Assembly (NCBI GenBank): GCA_005880315.1
Contig: VBHB01000084.1
Coordinates: 1 to 39,849, forward strand
Origin: Chloroflexota bacterium
GTDB taxonomy: Bacteria; Chloroflexota; Dormibacteria; Dormibacterales; Dormibacteraceae
Reading direction: 5' to 3'
Length of the DNA stretch: 39,849 nt
Made by a program: the position numbers and the translations under genes. The notes beneath the pieces are model-generated. The model had not been told where the DNA came from, made no database searches, and was given only the letters and a program-made list of their open reading frames with translations. Of this stretch, positions 1-7,777 are shown in pieces; position 1 is the stretch's first letter; each line of letters begins with the position of its first letter.

Positions 1-2751
1 CGTCGCCTGGCCGAGCGTCACCCGAAGGACTGGAAGCCGGCGCGACGTAAGCGATTCCAGGTCGCCGAGCGATTGCGCCCGCTTCAGGATCGAAAATGTG
101 TAAGGCTGGCCCGGGATGGGCACGTCGCGCGCGTCGTCCTGGACGATCTGCAGGAACAGCCCAACCTTGGGTCCGCCCTTGTGCAGCTGGCCGGTGGAGT
201 GAAGGAAGCGCGGCCCGTAGCCTGCTGTCGTTGCGTAGCCAGTCGAGTCGCGGACCGACGTCCGGATCGAGGCGATCGCCGACTCTGACGCCGTGGTGCG
301 CGTCGTGTAGGCCATGATCGCGAGGTAGGAATCGCGCTTGCCGCGGCCGAGCAGCGTCTTCAAGCCGGCTCGCGACTTCGATGCCGGCACCGACTCGGCC
401 GCAGGCAGCTTGCCCGTCGAGCGGTACTTGGCGAGGACCTTCTTGGTGTTGTCCTTCGACTCCTGCACATTGGGCTGGTCGAAGGGATCGATGCCCATGA
501 TCGAGCCCGCGATCGCAGTCGCGATCTCCCAGCGGAGGAACTCTCCGCCGAGATCGAGCTTGTCGCGCATCGTGAGCGTGACCACCGGGTGTCCAGCTTT
601 CTCGAGTGCTTGCACGGCACGGTGGGGCGGATCCGAGTCCAGGCGGATGTATACGAACACCCGGTCGTCGCCGTACACGTCGGGCTTGCCCACGGGCTCG
701 CCCTCGACGGGCACGATCCCCTTGCCCTGCTTGCCTGTGCTCTCGGCGATCAGCTGCTCGACCCAGTAACCGAAGGTCGAGATCTTGGGCGAAGCGATGA
801 GGGTGAGCTTGTTGCGGCCCTGTAGGGCGAGCTCGCCCATGACCGCGCCGAGCCAGACACCGGGGTTGGTCTCTGCCGGGACGGAGTCGGCACACGAATG
901 CGCCATCTCCACGGCGCGCTCAAGAAGCTCCTTGACGTCCACGCCGATCAGCGATCCCGGCACGAGCCCGAAATAGCTGAGTGCCGAATAGCGCCCGCCG
1001 ATGTCGGGCGGGTTGCAGAAGATCCACCGGAAGCCATGGTCCTTGGCTAGCTTCTCGAGCGACGTGCCCGGGTCGGTGATGGCGGCGAAATGCCGCCCAG
1101 GCCCGACGGCGCCATCCTTCCCGCCCCCCACCTCGTTCCAGAAAAAGGCGAAGTGCGACAGTGTCTCGGTCGTCTCTCCTGACTTGGAGGCGACGATGAA
1201 AAGAGTGTCCTTGATGCGGATGCGAGAGCGCACCGCGAGGATGGTGGCCGGATCGGTGGTGTCGAGCACATGCAGCTGCGGATGGCCCTTCACATGTCCG
1301 AAGGTGTTCCGCAACACGTCCGGGCACAGGCTCGACCCGCCCATGCCGAGCAGGACCACGTCCGAATAAGTCCGCCCATCGGCAGCGAGCTGCTCGAGCT
1401 CGGATGCGTGCTCGAGCATCTTCTCGGCGACGTTCAACCATCCCAGGCGATCGCGGATGGCCTCTCGCTGAGCGGGATCGGACGTCCACAGTGTCGAGTC
1501 CTTCGCCCACAGCCGCCGTGGCGCGTCTGCTTTCTGGAGCTGACCGAGGCGTGCATCGACCTTGGGCTGCAGCTCGCCGAGGCTGTACCACTGGCGCGGG
1601 CCCTTGCCCGCCTTGATGTTCTGGCTTTCCTTCTTGATGGTGGCGAGGAGGCTCTCGAACGACTTCGTGAACGACTCGACGCCCTCCACCTCGAGCTCGC
1701 GGGTGACCTGGTCCAGGTCGACGCCGAACTCCGCGAGCTGCTTCAGCTGTCGTTTGGCAAGGTCGACGTTCTCATCGATGCTGCGCCTGGCTTCGCCATG
1801 CTCACGAAACGCGGCCAGCGTCGCCGGCGGGATGGTGTCGACCGTGTCCGGACCGATCAGCTCTTCGACGTAGTAGGTGTCGGGGTAACGCGGGTCCTTG
1901 GTCGAGGTGCTCGCCCACAACGGGCGCTGCAGCTGCGCGCCAGCCTTCTTCAGCTTGTCCCAGCGAGGGCCGCTGAACGTCTGTCGGAAGCGCTCATAGG
2001 CGATCTTCGAGTTGGCGATGGCAGCCTTGCCATACAGCCGCTCGAGGGCGCGCTTCTGGGCGGGATCGGTGCTGAGCTCGATCTTCTGGGCCAGGATCTT
2101 GTCGACCTTGGTGTCCACCCGGCTGACAAAGAAGCTCGCGACGCTGGCGACCGTGCGAAGCTCCCCACCCTGCTTGCGCAGCTTTTCGAGGCCGGACAGG
2201 TAGGCCTCCATGACCTCCCCGTACCGGTCGACCGAGAAGATGAGGGTGATGTTGATGTTGTGGCCCTTGGCGACCTGGTCGTAGATCGCAGCGATCCCTT
2301 CCTTGGTGGCCGGGATCTTCACCATGACGTTCGGCCGGTGGCATCGGGTTCTCAGGTCTTCAGCGAACGTGATCGTGCGTCGAGTGCTGTTGGCGACGGT
2401 TGGCGAGACCTCGATGCTGACGAAGCCGTCGTGACCCTTTGTCTTGTCGTGTACGGGGCGAAAGACGTCGGCCGCGGCGGAGACGTCTTCGACCATCAGC
2501 TGCCACAGGATCTCGTCGGGCTTGTGGCCAGCGCGCACCAGCTGGACCATGGCTTCGTCGTAATCGGTCGAGCCGCTGACCGCCTTTTCGAAGATGGTTG
2601 GATTGGAGGTGACGCCGCTGACGCCTTCATCGCGCAAACGACCCAGCTCGCCGGACGTGATCAGCTGGCGGCGGATGTTGTCCAGCCATAGGGACTGGCC
2701 GATGCGCTTCAGCTCCTTGATGGGTGGCGCCACGCGCGTCGACGTTGCCAT
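1..2751 (-). CDS. tal-pgi: Bifunctional transaldolase / glucose-6-phosphate isomerase (3' end outside window)
   Basis: Cytosolic fusion enzyme joining the non-oxidative pentose phosphate pathway to glycolysis: the transaldolase half moves dihydroxyacetone units between sugar phosphates and the isomerase half interconverts fructose-6-P and glucose-6-P. The open frame covers 917 codons from ATG at 2751 and runs off the left edge without a stop. N-terminal transaldolase signatures are seen: SLWLDNIRR near residue 20, GVTSNPTIFEKA, and VMVKIPATKEG near residue 144, whose Lys is the Schiff-base residue of the family. The C-terminal half shows LLGMGGSSL near residue 470, ASKSGETTET near 523 (phosphate-binding SIS motif) and ESTGKQGKG. 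Known tal-pgi fusions are of roughly this size, so probably only a few residues are missing. It starts 4 bp after the transketolase stop and is therefore almost surely cotranscribed with it. Confidence 0.93.
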   Translation of the reverse strand, partial: MATSTRVAPPIKELKRIGQSLWLDNIRRQLITSGELGRLRDEGVSGVTSNPTIFEKAVSGSTDYDEAMVQLVRAGHKPDEILWQLMVEDVSAAADVFRPVHDKTKGHDGFVSIEVSPTVANSTRRTITFAEDLRTRCHRPNVMVKIPATKEGIAAIYDQVAKGHNINITLIFSVDRYGEVMEAYLSGLEKLRKQGGELRTVASVASFFVSRVDTKVDKILAQKIELSTDPAQKRALERLYGKAAIANSKIAYERFRQTFSGPRWDKLKKAGAQLQRPLWASTSTKDPRYPDTYYVEELIGPDTVDTIPPATLAAFREHGEARRSIDENVDLAKRQLKQLAEFGVDLDQVTRELEVEGVESFTKSFESLLATIKKESQNIKAGKGPRQWYSLGELQPKVDARLGQLQKADAPRRLWAKDSTLWTSDPAQREAIRDRLGWLNVAEKMLEHASELEQLAADGRTYSDVVLLGMGGSSLCPDVLRNTFGHVKGHPQLHVLDTTDPATILAVRSRIRIKDTLFIVASKSGETTETLSHFAFFWNEVGGGKDGAVGPGRHFAAITDPGTSLEKLAKDHGFRWIFCNPPDIGGRYSALSYFGLVPGSLIGVDVKELLERAVEMAHSCADSVPAETNPGVWLGAVMGELALQGRNKLTLIASPKISTFGYWVEQLIAESTGKQGKGIVPVEGEPVGKPDVYGDDRVFVYIRLDSDPPHRAVQALEKAGHPVVTLTMRDKLDLGGEFLRWEIATAIAGSIMGIDPFDQPNVQESKDNTKKVLAKYRSTGKLPAAESVPASKSRAGLKTLLGRGKRDSYLAIMAYTTRTTASESAIASIRTSVRDSTGYATTAGYGPRFLHSTGQLHKGGPKVGLFLQIVQDDARDVPIPGQPYTFSILKRAQSLGDLESLTSRRLPVLRVTLGQAT

Positions 2752-2755
2752 CCGG

Positions 2756-4624
2756 CTACTTACCAGCCAGCAGCTTTGTCGCCGCCGCCACGATGTGCCG
2801 CGCCGAGATGCCGGCGGCGTTCATCAGCTCTTCGGGCTTGCCTGACGCCGGCAAACCCTTCACCGCCAGGTGGGCGACGTGCAGTCCGTCATCGGGCCCA
2901 AACGCCTCGAGCACCGCGGCGCCAAGGCCGCCTTGCGGATAGTGGTCCTCGACGATGACAAGCCTGCCCTTGGTCGCGCGGGCAGCCTCGCGCAGCGTCT
3001 TGGCGTCCACAGGTTTCACCGAATACAGATCGATCACCCGGGCGGCGATCTTCTTCTGGGCGAGCGTGTCCGCCGCGGCGATGCAGTTGTGCAGGGTGAC
3101 GCCGGCGCCGATGAGTGTGACCTTGTCCTTGGCGCTCTGGCGCACGACCTTCGCCCCGCCGATCTTGAAGGTGTCGGTCGGGCCGTAGATGGTGGGATAC
3201 GCGCCGCGGGTCGTGCGCATGTACACGATTCCGCCCTCATCGGCCATCAAGCTCACAAGCTTGGCGGTCTGGTTCGGGTCGCTGGGGTACAGCACGGTCG
3301 AGGAGTGGATGGCGCGCATTGCCGCCAGGTCTTCAAGCGCCATCTGGGACGGGCCGTCCTGGCCGATTTCGACACCTGCGTGCGAGCCGACCAGCCTGAT
3401 GTTCGCTTGCGAGATGCCTGCCATTCGAATGAAGTCGTAGGCTCGGCTGAAGAACGCGGCAAACGTTGAGGCGAAGGGTCGGTAACCGCACACGCTCATG
3501 CCCACGGCAGTGGCAACAAGCTGCTGTTCAGCAATGTAGATCTCGAAGAAGCGGTCTGGAAAGGCCTTCGCGAACTCGTCGGCATGCGTCGAGTTGGAGA
3601 CCTCGCCGTCCATGGCCACGACGTCCGGGATCGCGCCCAGCGCCACGAGCGCGTCGCCATACGCCTTGCGCGTGGCGACTTTGTCCTCTTTCTTGTAAGT
3701 GGGCAGCTCGACCTGCACCTCGACGTGCTTGACGGCCGGGGTGCCCGCCTCGGGCTTGGCGGTCTTCACCTTCAGGTGGCGGATCCCGCCGAGCTCCTTG
3801 ATCGCCCGCTCGGCCATGTCGGGGGGCAGCGCCTTACCGTGCCAGCCATCCTTGTTCTCGATCTCGGAGAACCCCTTGCCCTTGACGGTCTTGGCGAGGA
3901 TCACGGTCGGCTTGCCGGTCGACGACAGTGCGTTTCCGTACGCGCGGTCGACGGCGGTGACGTCGTGGCCGTCGATCACGATCGGGAAGCAGCCAAAGGC
4001 CTCCACCCGTCGCCGGTAGGCGTCCATGCTCCAGCCGTACTCGGTCTCGCCGCGCTGGCCCAGCCGGTTGATGTCCATGATGGCGGTCAGGTTGGACAGC
4101 CCATAGAAGCCGGCCTTGTCGAGTGCCTCCCAGATGGAGCCTTCGGCGAGCTCCGAGTCTCCGCAGAGCACCCACACGTGGTAGGGGAGCTTGTCGAGGT
4201 TCTTGCCGGCCATGGCGACGCCAACCGCGATCGGAAGGCCCTGGCCCAGCGAGCCGGTGGCGACGTCGACCCAGGGGAGCGCGGGGGTCGGGTGTCCCTG
4301 CAGGCGTGAGCCGAACTTGCGAAACGTAAGCAGCTCGGTGTCCGTGATGGCGCCGACCGCCTTGAGCATTGAGTAGTACAGCGGCGACGCGTGGCCCTTG
4401 GAGAAGATGAGGTGATCGTTGTTGGGGTCTTTGGGCTTGTTCCAGTCGTACTGCAAGTACCTGGCGATGAGGACCGCGATCAGGTCGGCTGCGGACATCG
4501 ACGAAGTCGGATGTCCGGAGCCGGCGGCGGTGCTGCAGCGGATGGAGTCGACGCGCAGCTGCTGCCCCAATTGACGCGCAAACTCGAGATCGGTGGTGGC
4601 CGGCGCCTCGGTGGTGACTGACAT
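2756..4624 (-). CDS. tkt: Transketolase (short, animal/archaeal-like single-chain type)
   Basis: Thiamine-diphosphate enzyme that transfers two-carbon ketol units in the pentose phosphate pathway; cytosolic. The 622-aa protein has the PP domain with AGSGHPTSSMSAADL (residues 34-48), SKGHASPLYYSML, and the ThDP/Mg motif starting GDSELAEGSIWEA at 155 and ending DINRLGQ near 190. The Pyr domain follows, with IYIAEQQLVATA holding the catalytic Glu. The DINRLGQ wording and ~620-aa length match the shorter animal-type transketolases rather than the ~660-aa E. coli type. A longer frame opens 15 codons upstream (4669), but ATG at 4624 has an AGGGAG ribosome site 4 nt away and the family's normal N-terminus, so I chose it. 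First gene of an operon with tal-pgi, diverging from the glycosyltransferase cluster. Confidence 0.95.
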   Translation of the reverse strand: MSVTTEAPATTDLEFARQLGQQLRVDSIRCSTAAGSGHPTSSMSAADLIAVLIARYLQYDWNKPKDPNNDHLIFSKGHASPLYYSMLKAVGAITDTELLTFRKFGSRLQGHPTPALPWVDVATGSLGQGLPIAVGVAMAGKNLDKLPYHVWVLCGDSELAEGSIWEALDKAGFYGLSNLTAIMDINRLGQRGETEYGWSMDAYRRRVEAFGCFPIVIDGHDVTAVDRAYGNALSSTGKPTVILAKTVKGKGFSEIENKDGWHGKALPPDMAERAIKELGGIRHLKVKTAKPEAGTPAVKHVEVQVELPTYKKEDKVATRKAYGDALVALGAIPDVVAMDGEVSNSTHADEFAKAFPDRFFEIYIAEQQLVATAVGMSVCGYRPFASTFAAFFSRAYDFIRMAGISQANIRLVGSHAGVEIGQDGPSQMALEDLAAMRAIHSSTVLYPSDPNQTAKLVSLMADEGGIVYMRTTRGAYPTIYGPTDTFKIGGAKVVRQSAKDKVTLIGAGVTLHNCIAAADTLAQKKIAARVIDLYSVKPVDAKTLREAARATKGRLVIVEDHYPQGGLGAAVLEAFGPDDGLHVAHLAVKGLPASGKPEELMNAAGISARHIVAAATKLLAGK

Positions 4625-4635
4625 CTCACTCCCTA

Positions 4636-4680
4636 CCACAACAAATGTGGCTCGACCTGCCCGCGACACCCGTTCGCGGG
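4636..4680 (-). promoter_or_regulatory. Two hairpins in the transketolase 5' leader
   Basis: Just upstream of the tkt ribosome-binding site the DNA has two perfect inverted repeats: CCACA/TGTGG with a 5-nt loop (4636-4650) and CCCGCG/CGCGGG with a 9-nt loop (4660-4680). In the tkt transcript they would fold as consecutive stems ending next to the Shine-Dalgarno at 4629-4634. They might affect translation or mRNA stability, but no known riboswitch class is recognised. The rest of 4681-4859 holds no gene. Confidence 0.3.
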
Positions 4681-4775
4681 ACCCCGGCGTGTATTGGCGT
4701 TAAGTCTAAGGGTCTCTCGAATTCGGCTCGAAAAGGGCCTCCCTATGCCCAGGCGAGCTTGACCGGATGAGCCTG

Positions 4776-4804
4776 TTGAATCAGGATGTCGATCAACTCA
4801 TAAG
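4776..4804 (+). promoter_or_regulatory. Candidate sigma70-type promoter for the exosortase/glycosyltransferase cluster
   Basis: TTGAAT (4776-4781) and CATAAG (4799-4804) are separated by 17 nt, each matching the -35 and -10 consensus at four of six positions. They lie about 55 nt before the ATG of the first cluster gene in a 235-bp divergent intergenic region. No strong Shine-Dalgarno is visible before that ATG. The assignment is by pattern only. Confidence 0.3.
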
Positions 4805-4859
4805 AAGCACATCATCTCCGCAGCCACTCGTCATCTCGCCGTGTCCTGGGTAGCCGGCG

Positions 4860-7217
4860 ATGGAATCGACGACCCCGGCGCAAAGGACGACCTGGCTCGG
4901 CCGGACCCTGGCGCTCGATCTCCTCATCTGGCTTTTCGTTGTCATCGCCGCCCTCGTGGCGCTGCTGCCGTTTATCGCATTGGTGCGCGGCATCGTCGAC
5001 GCGGTTCGCCTCGGATTTCAAGGCCCAGAGACGATTGGCATATGGATGTCGTTGCTGGCCCTCTGCGCGGGGTCGGTCTTCTTTCTCTACTCACTGAAGT
5101 ACTACCTGGCGACGGTGGCGATGCTGAGTTCCTCATTGGTGCTCGGGAACGGCAACGGCGCGGCCAATGGGGGTCGGAATGCTTCCGGGCATGCGCATCC
5201 GCACGGCCTCATGCGATTTCTGCGGCGTGGGAACCGCAATGGGCACCGCAATGGCAATGGAAACGGGCACATGGACCTGGGTTACGAGCCGTTCGTCTCC
5301 ATTCATATAGCGACTTACAACGAGAGGCGGGTCATTGCACGTCTCCTCGAGGGCTGCGCCGCCCTCGAGTACAAGAGCTACGAAGTTGTCGTCGTGGACG
5401 ATTCGACTGACGAGACGACCGAGATCCTGAAGACCTGGCAGGACCGGCCGCGCTTCAAGATCGTGCACCGTCCCAACCGCGAAGGGTTCAAGGGTGGAGC
5501 GCTGCAGGTCGCCCTTCAGCACACTGACCCGAAAGCAGAGTTCGTAATCGTGTGGGATGCGGACGTCGTTCCGTTCGCCGACTCGATCCAGACCTACCTG
5601 CCCCATTTCTTCAAGGGAAACGGGAACGGTGGTGGCAACGGCGTCAATGGGAAGCGCAAGGCCAAGGCGCGGGCGGAGCTGCGTCCGGAGGTGGCCGCGG
5701 TCCAGAGCTACCAGTGGCACGTCCTCAACAAGAGCGAGAGCTGGCTGACCGAGGCCGTCCGCGCCGAATACGCCGGCAGCTACATGGTCGAACGCCCGTT
5801 CCAGGAGGCGGCCGGCTCGCTGAAGATGATCGCGGGGACGGCCTACATGATCAGGGCCGACATCCTCCGAGAGGTGGGATGGGGACGAAGCCTCACCGAG
5901 GATTGGGAGCTGACCCTCAGGCTATATGCCCGCGGCTTCAAGGTGGTCTACACCCCGTACGCCGAGACGCCGGCGGAATGCGCCGCGACCTTCGGTCGCC
6001 TCGCTCGCCAGCGGATGCGGTGGGCAGAGGGCCACAGCTACAACGTTCGCCGGAGCTTCTGGGAGATCATGGGCTCTCGCAAAATCGGGCTCGTCGAGAA
6101 GCTCGAGTTCCTCTTCTACTCCACCTATTACCTGCAGTCGGCCCTGTTCATCGTTGGCAGCGGCTGCTGGCTCATCGCGGAGGTCTTCCTCCACGCGCAC
6201 GTGCCCGAATGGACCGCGACGCTCGGCTGGTCCTTGCTGCTCACCAACCTGTTGTCGCTGCCGCTCATGAACCTTTCGGGCCTCCTCCTCGAGGAGGCGC
6301 CGATCAAAGATTTCCCAGGAGTCCTGGGAGCGGTCGCGACCTCGTTTCTTCTCATCCCGTTCCAGGGCTACGCCGCCCTCAAGGGCCTGGTCGAGAAAGA
6401 CGAAGGCCCGTGGTACCGCACGCCTAAGACGGGACGGATCACCGACCCTGTGCACCACCTCCGCCGCCTGGTCTGGCTGCGGCGATGGCTGCGCGGCCCA
6501 CGACCATCCTCGCGGCGGACCAACCAGCCGCTGAAGGTCGTGGCGGCGCCAGGGAAGCGGGGCCGCGGGTCACGACTCGGATGGGTTGTGGCCGCGGCGC
6601 TCGGCCTGGCCCTCGCCGGACTCGGCATCGGCGCGATCAACGCCCCGATCGCCAGCGCCGCCGGCTCGAGCCTTTTTCTCCACGGCGGCAGCCCGGGCAC
6701 GCTCGACGGCACGTCGCCGGGGGGCGTGATTCCGCAGACGGTGCTTCTGACCAACGGAAACACGCGCACGTGGGCCACGACCTCCTCCACCACGGCCGCG
6801 CAGACCATCTTCTCGACGACCTCATTCACCTTCGACTACACGACGACGGGAGCTGGAGGGAGCGCGAACGTCACGCTGACATTCGCGTTCAGCTCGTCCG
6901 GCACCTGCTCGTCACCGACCACGATCGCCCAGACGACTACTGGGCTGGCTGCCGGGACCAACAGTACGGGTGCCTTCTCTCCGTCCTCAAATGTGAGCGT
7001 GCCGGCGGGTTCCTTCTTCTGCCTCACGCTCGTGGTCAACTCGATCGGAGTCATCACGCTTACGCTCGACTACGACGCCTCCAGCTCCCCCACCAATCTC
7101 ACCAGCTCGCAGATGATCTTCATCCCCGAGCTCGTGCTGCCCTTCGTAGGGCTGGCCTTGCTGGCGCCGATCGGAGCGCGACGGCTGCTTCACCGCCGGC
7201 CGAGGCAGGCATCGTGA
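4860..7217 (+). CDS. Membrane family-2 glycosyltransferase fused to a secreted exosortase-substrate-like domain
   Basis: Inverting-type GT2 related to cellulose-synthase-like membrane synthases. Residues 18-42 and 58-86 are membrane segments. The GT core follows, with VVVVDDSTDE (D180/D181), DAD at 233-235, TED at 346-348 and QRMRW at 384-388, i.e. the full D, DxD, TED, QxxRW set. Further membrane segments span about 415-508, followed by WYRTPKTG. Asn-Gly-rich inserts occur at about 96-137 and 253-263. Unusually, residues 565-600 then look like a signal peptide (basic start, hydrophobic core, ASA at 598-600). Residues 601-753 are Ser/Thr/Gly-rich and beta-like with two Cys, and 755-785 form IPEL, a hydrophobic segment and a basic tail. 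This last block resembles a PEP-CTERM-type sorting signal. The frame is continuous over 785 codons. The stop overlaps the exosortase start. Sugar donor and product are unknown; the fusion interpretation is inference. Confidence 0.85.
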   Translation: MESTTPAQRTTWLGRTLALDLLIWLFVVIAALVALLPFIALVRGIVDAVRLGFQGPETIGIWMSLLALCAGSVFFLYSLKYYLATVAMLSSSLVLGNGNGAANGGRNASGHAHPHGLMRFLRRGNRNGHRNGNGNGHMDLGYEPFVSIHIATYNERRVIARLLEGCAALEYKSYEVVVVDDSTDETTEILKTWQDRPRFKIVHRPNREGFKGGALQVALQHTDPKAEFVIVWDADVVPFADSIQTYLPHFFKGNGNGGGNGVNGKRKAKARAELRPEVAAVQSYQWHVLNKSESWLTEAVRAEYAGSYMVERPFQEAAGSLKMIAGTAYMIRADILREVGWGRSLTEDWELTLRLYARGFKVVYTPYAETPAECAATFGRLARQRMRWAEGHSYNVRRSFWEIMGSRKIGLVEKLEFLFYSTYYLQSALFIVGSGCWLIAEVFLHAHVPEWTATLGWSLLLTNLLSLPLMNLSGLLLEEAPIKDFPGVLGAVATSFLLIPFQGYAALKGLVEKDEGPWYRTPKTGRITDPVHHLRRLVWLRRWLRGPRPSSRRTNQPLKVVAAPGKRGRGSRLGWVVAAALGLALAGLGIGAINAPIASAAGSSLFLHGGSPGTLDGTSPGGVIPQTVLLTNGNTRTWATTSSTTAAQTIFSTTSFTFDYTTTGAGGSANVTLTFAFSSSGTCSSPTTIAQTTTGLAAGTNSTGAFSPSSNVSVPAGSFFCLTLVVNSIGVITLTLDYDASSSPTNLTSSQMIFIPELVLPFVGLALLAPIGARRLLHRRPRQAS
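6552..6659 (+). other. Internal signal-peptide-like segment in the glycosyltransferase (residues 565-600)
   Basis: A Lys/Arg/Gly-rich stretch is followed by about 25 hydrophobic residues and by ASA just before AGSS. This is the layout of an n-region, h-region and signal peptidase I site, placed in the middle of a protein. It could be a plain transmembrane helix, or a site where the outer domain is cut from the enzyme. No good alternative start codon with a ribosome site is visible before it, so separate translation of this part is not supported. Confidence 0.5.
7122..7214 (+). other. C-terminal exosortase sorting-signal-like tail (residues 755-785)
   Basis: The last 31 residues follow the tripartite order of PEP-CTERM-type signals: a short motif (IPEL), a hydrophobic helix of about 17-18 residues, and a basic cluster (ARRLLHRRPR). 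The adjacent, translationally coupled gene encodes an exosortase-family enzyme, which supports a substrate role. The exact motif does not match a named class I can assign with certainty. Confidence 0.6.
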
Positions 7218-7777
7218 CGCACCGCCAAGACCTCCCGCAAATGACGTTGCTGATCGCGTGCTCTCTTATCCTTGTCGCCCTTCCGTTCGTGACGACCTAC
7301 AACGACCTGCTCACAACCGCGGCCATGCGCCTCGGTGTTGCCGGACCGCTGCAGTCCGTGAGTCCAGTCGAGGCGAAGATGGTCGTGGCGCTGCTCCAAC
7401 TGTTTGGCGTGCACGCGGCCGCGGCCGGCAGTCAGCTTGTCGTGTGGGATGCGAGCGGCCACCCCACCAACCTGTTTATCTCTTGGAACTGCATCGGCTG
7501 GCAAAGCCTCGTCCTGCTCGGGGCCAGCCTCGCAGTCGGCCTCCGCGGGCTGTCGACCGAGGCGCGTCTCCAGGTTTTCGTGATCGGTCTCTCTGGCACG
7601 GTGCTCGTCAACGTCCTCCGGGTCGCACTGGTCTGCATGCTCGCGGTGGCGGCCGGCCGGACGCCTGCGCTGATATTCCACGACTATGGCGGGACGCTTA
7701 TGACCGTCGGCTGGCTCTTCGCATTCTGGCTCGCGGCCGAGCGCTGGCTTCTCGCGCCCTCGGAGGCAAGCGCTTGA
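7214..7777 (+). CDS. Exosortase/archaeosortase-family transpeptidase
   Basis: Integral membrane protein of 187 aa from GTG, with about five hydrophobic segments. The family's putative catalytic triad is visible: Cys93 in WNCIGWQS, Arg136 in VNVLRVAL and His156 in IFHDYGGTL. Exosortases are thought to cleave C-terminal sorting signals at the outer face of the cytoplasmic membrane and transfer the protein to another acceptor. The chain is shorter than typical EpsH-type exosortases and is close to single-domain archaeosortase-like forms. GTG at 7214 overlaps the preceding TGA in GTGA and has a GAGGCAGG-like site. ATG at 7241 is an alternative, but lacks a ribosome site. Its likely substrate is the tail of the upstream glycosyltransferase; no other such tail is seen in the window. 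The family call is strong; the subfamily is not resolved. Confidence 0.85.
   Translation: MTHRQDLPQMTLLIACSLILVALPFVTTYNDLLTTAAMRLGVAGPLQSVSPVEAKMVVALLQLFGVHAAAAGSQLVVWDASGHPTNLFISWNCIGWQSLVLLGASLAVGLRGLSTEARLQVFVIGLSGTVLVNVLRVALVCMLAVAAGRTPALIFHDYGGTLMTVGWLFAFWLAAERWLLAPSEASA

Noticed and set aside
920..1591. A 223-codon open frame on the minus strand inside tal-pgi
   Set aside because: Arg/Ala-rich shadow of the transaldolase/isomerase gene in another frame; no family similarity.
1270..2691. A 473-codon open frame on the plus strand
   Set aside because: Antisense to the well-supported tal-pgi gene; Leu/Arg/Asp-rich composition is what a high-GC gene gives on its reverse strand.
4841..5410. 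A 189-codon plus-strand frame around the GT2 start
   Set aside because: Out-of-frame overlap with the GT2 N-terminus; lacks motifs and has typical high-GC shadow composition.
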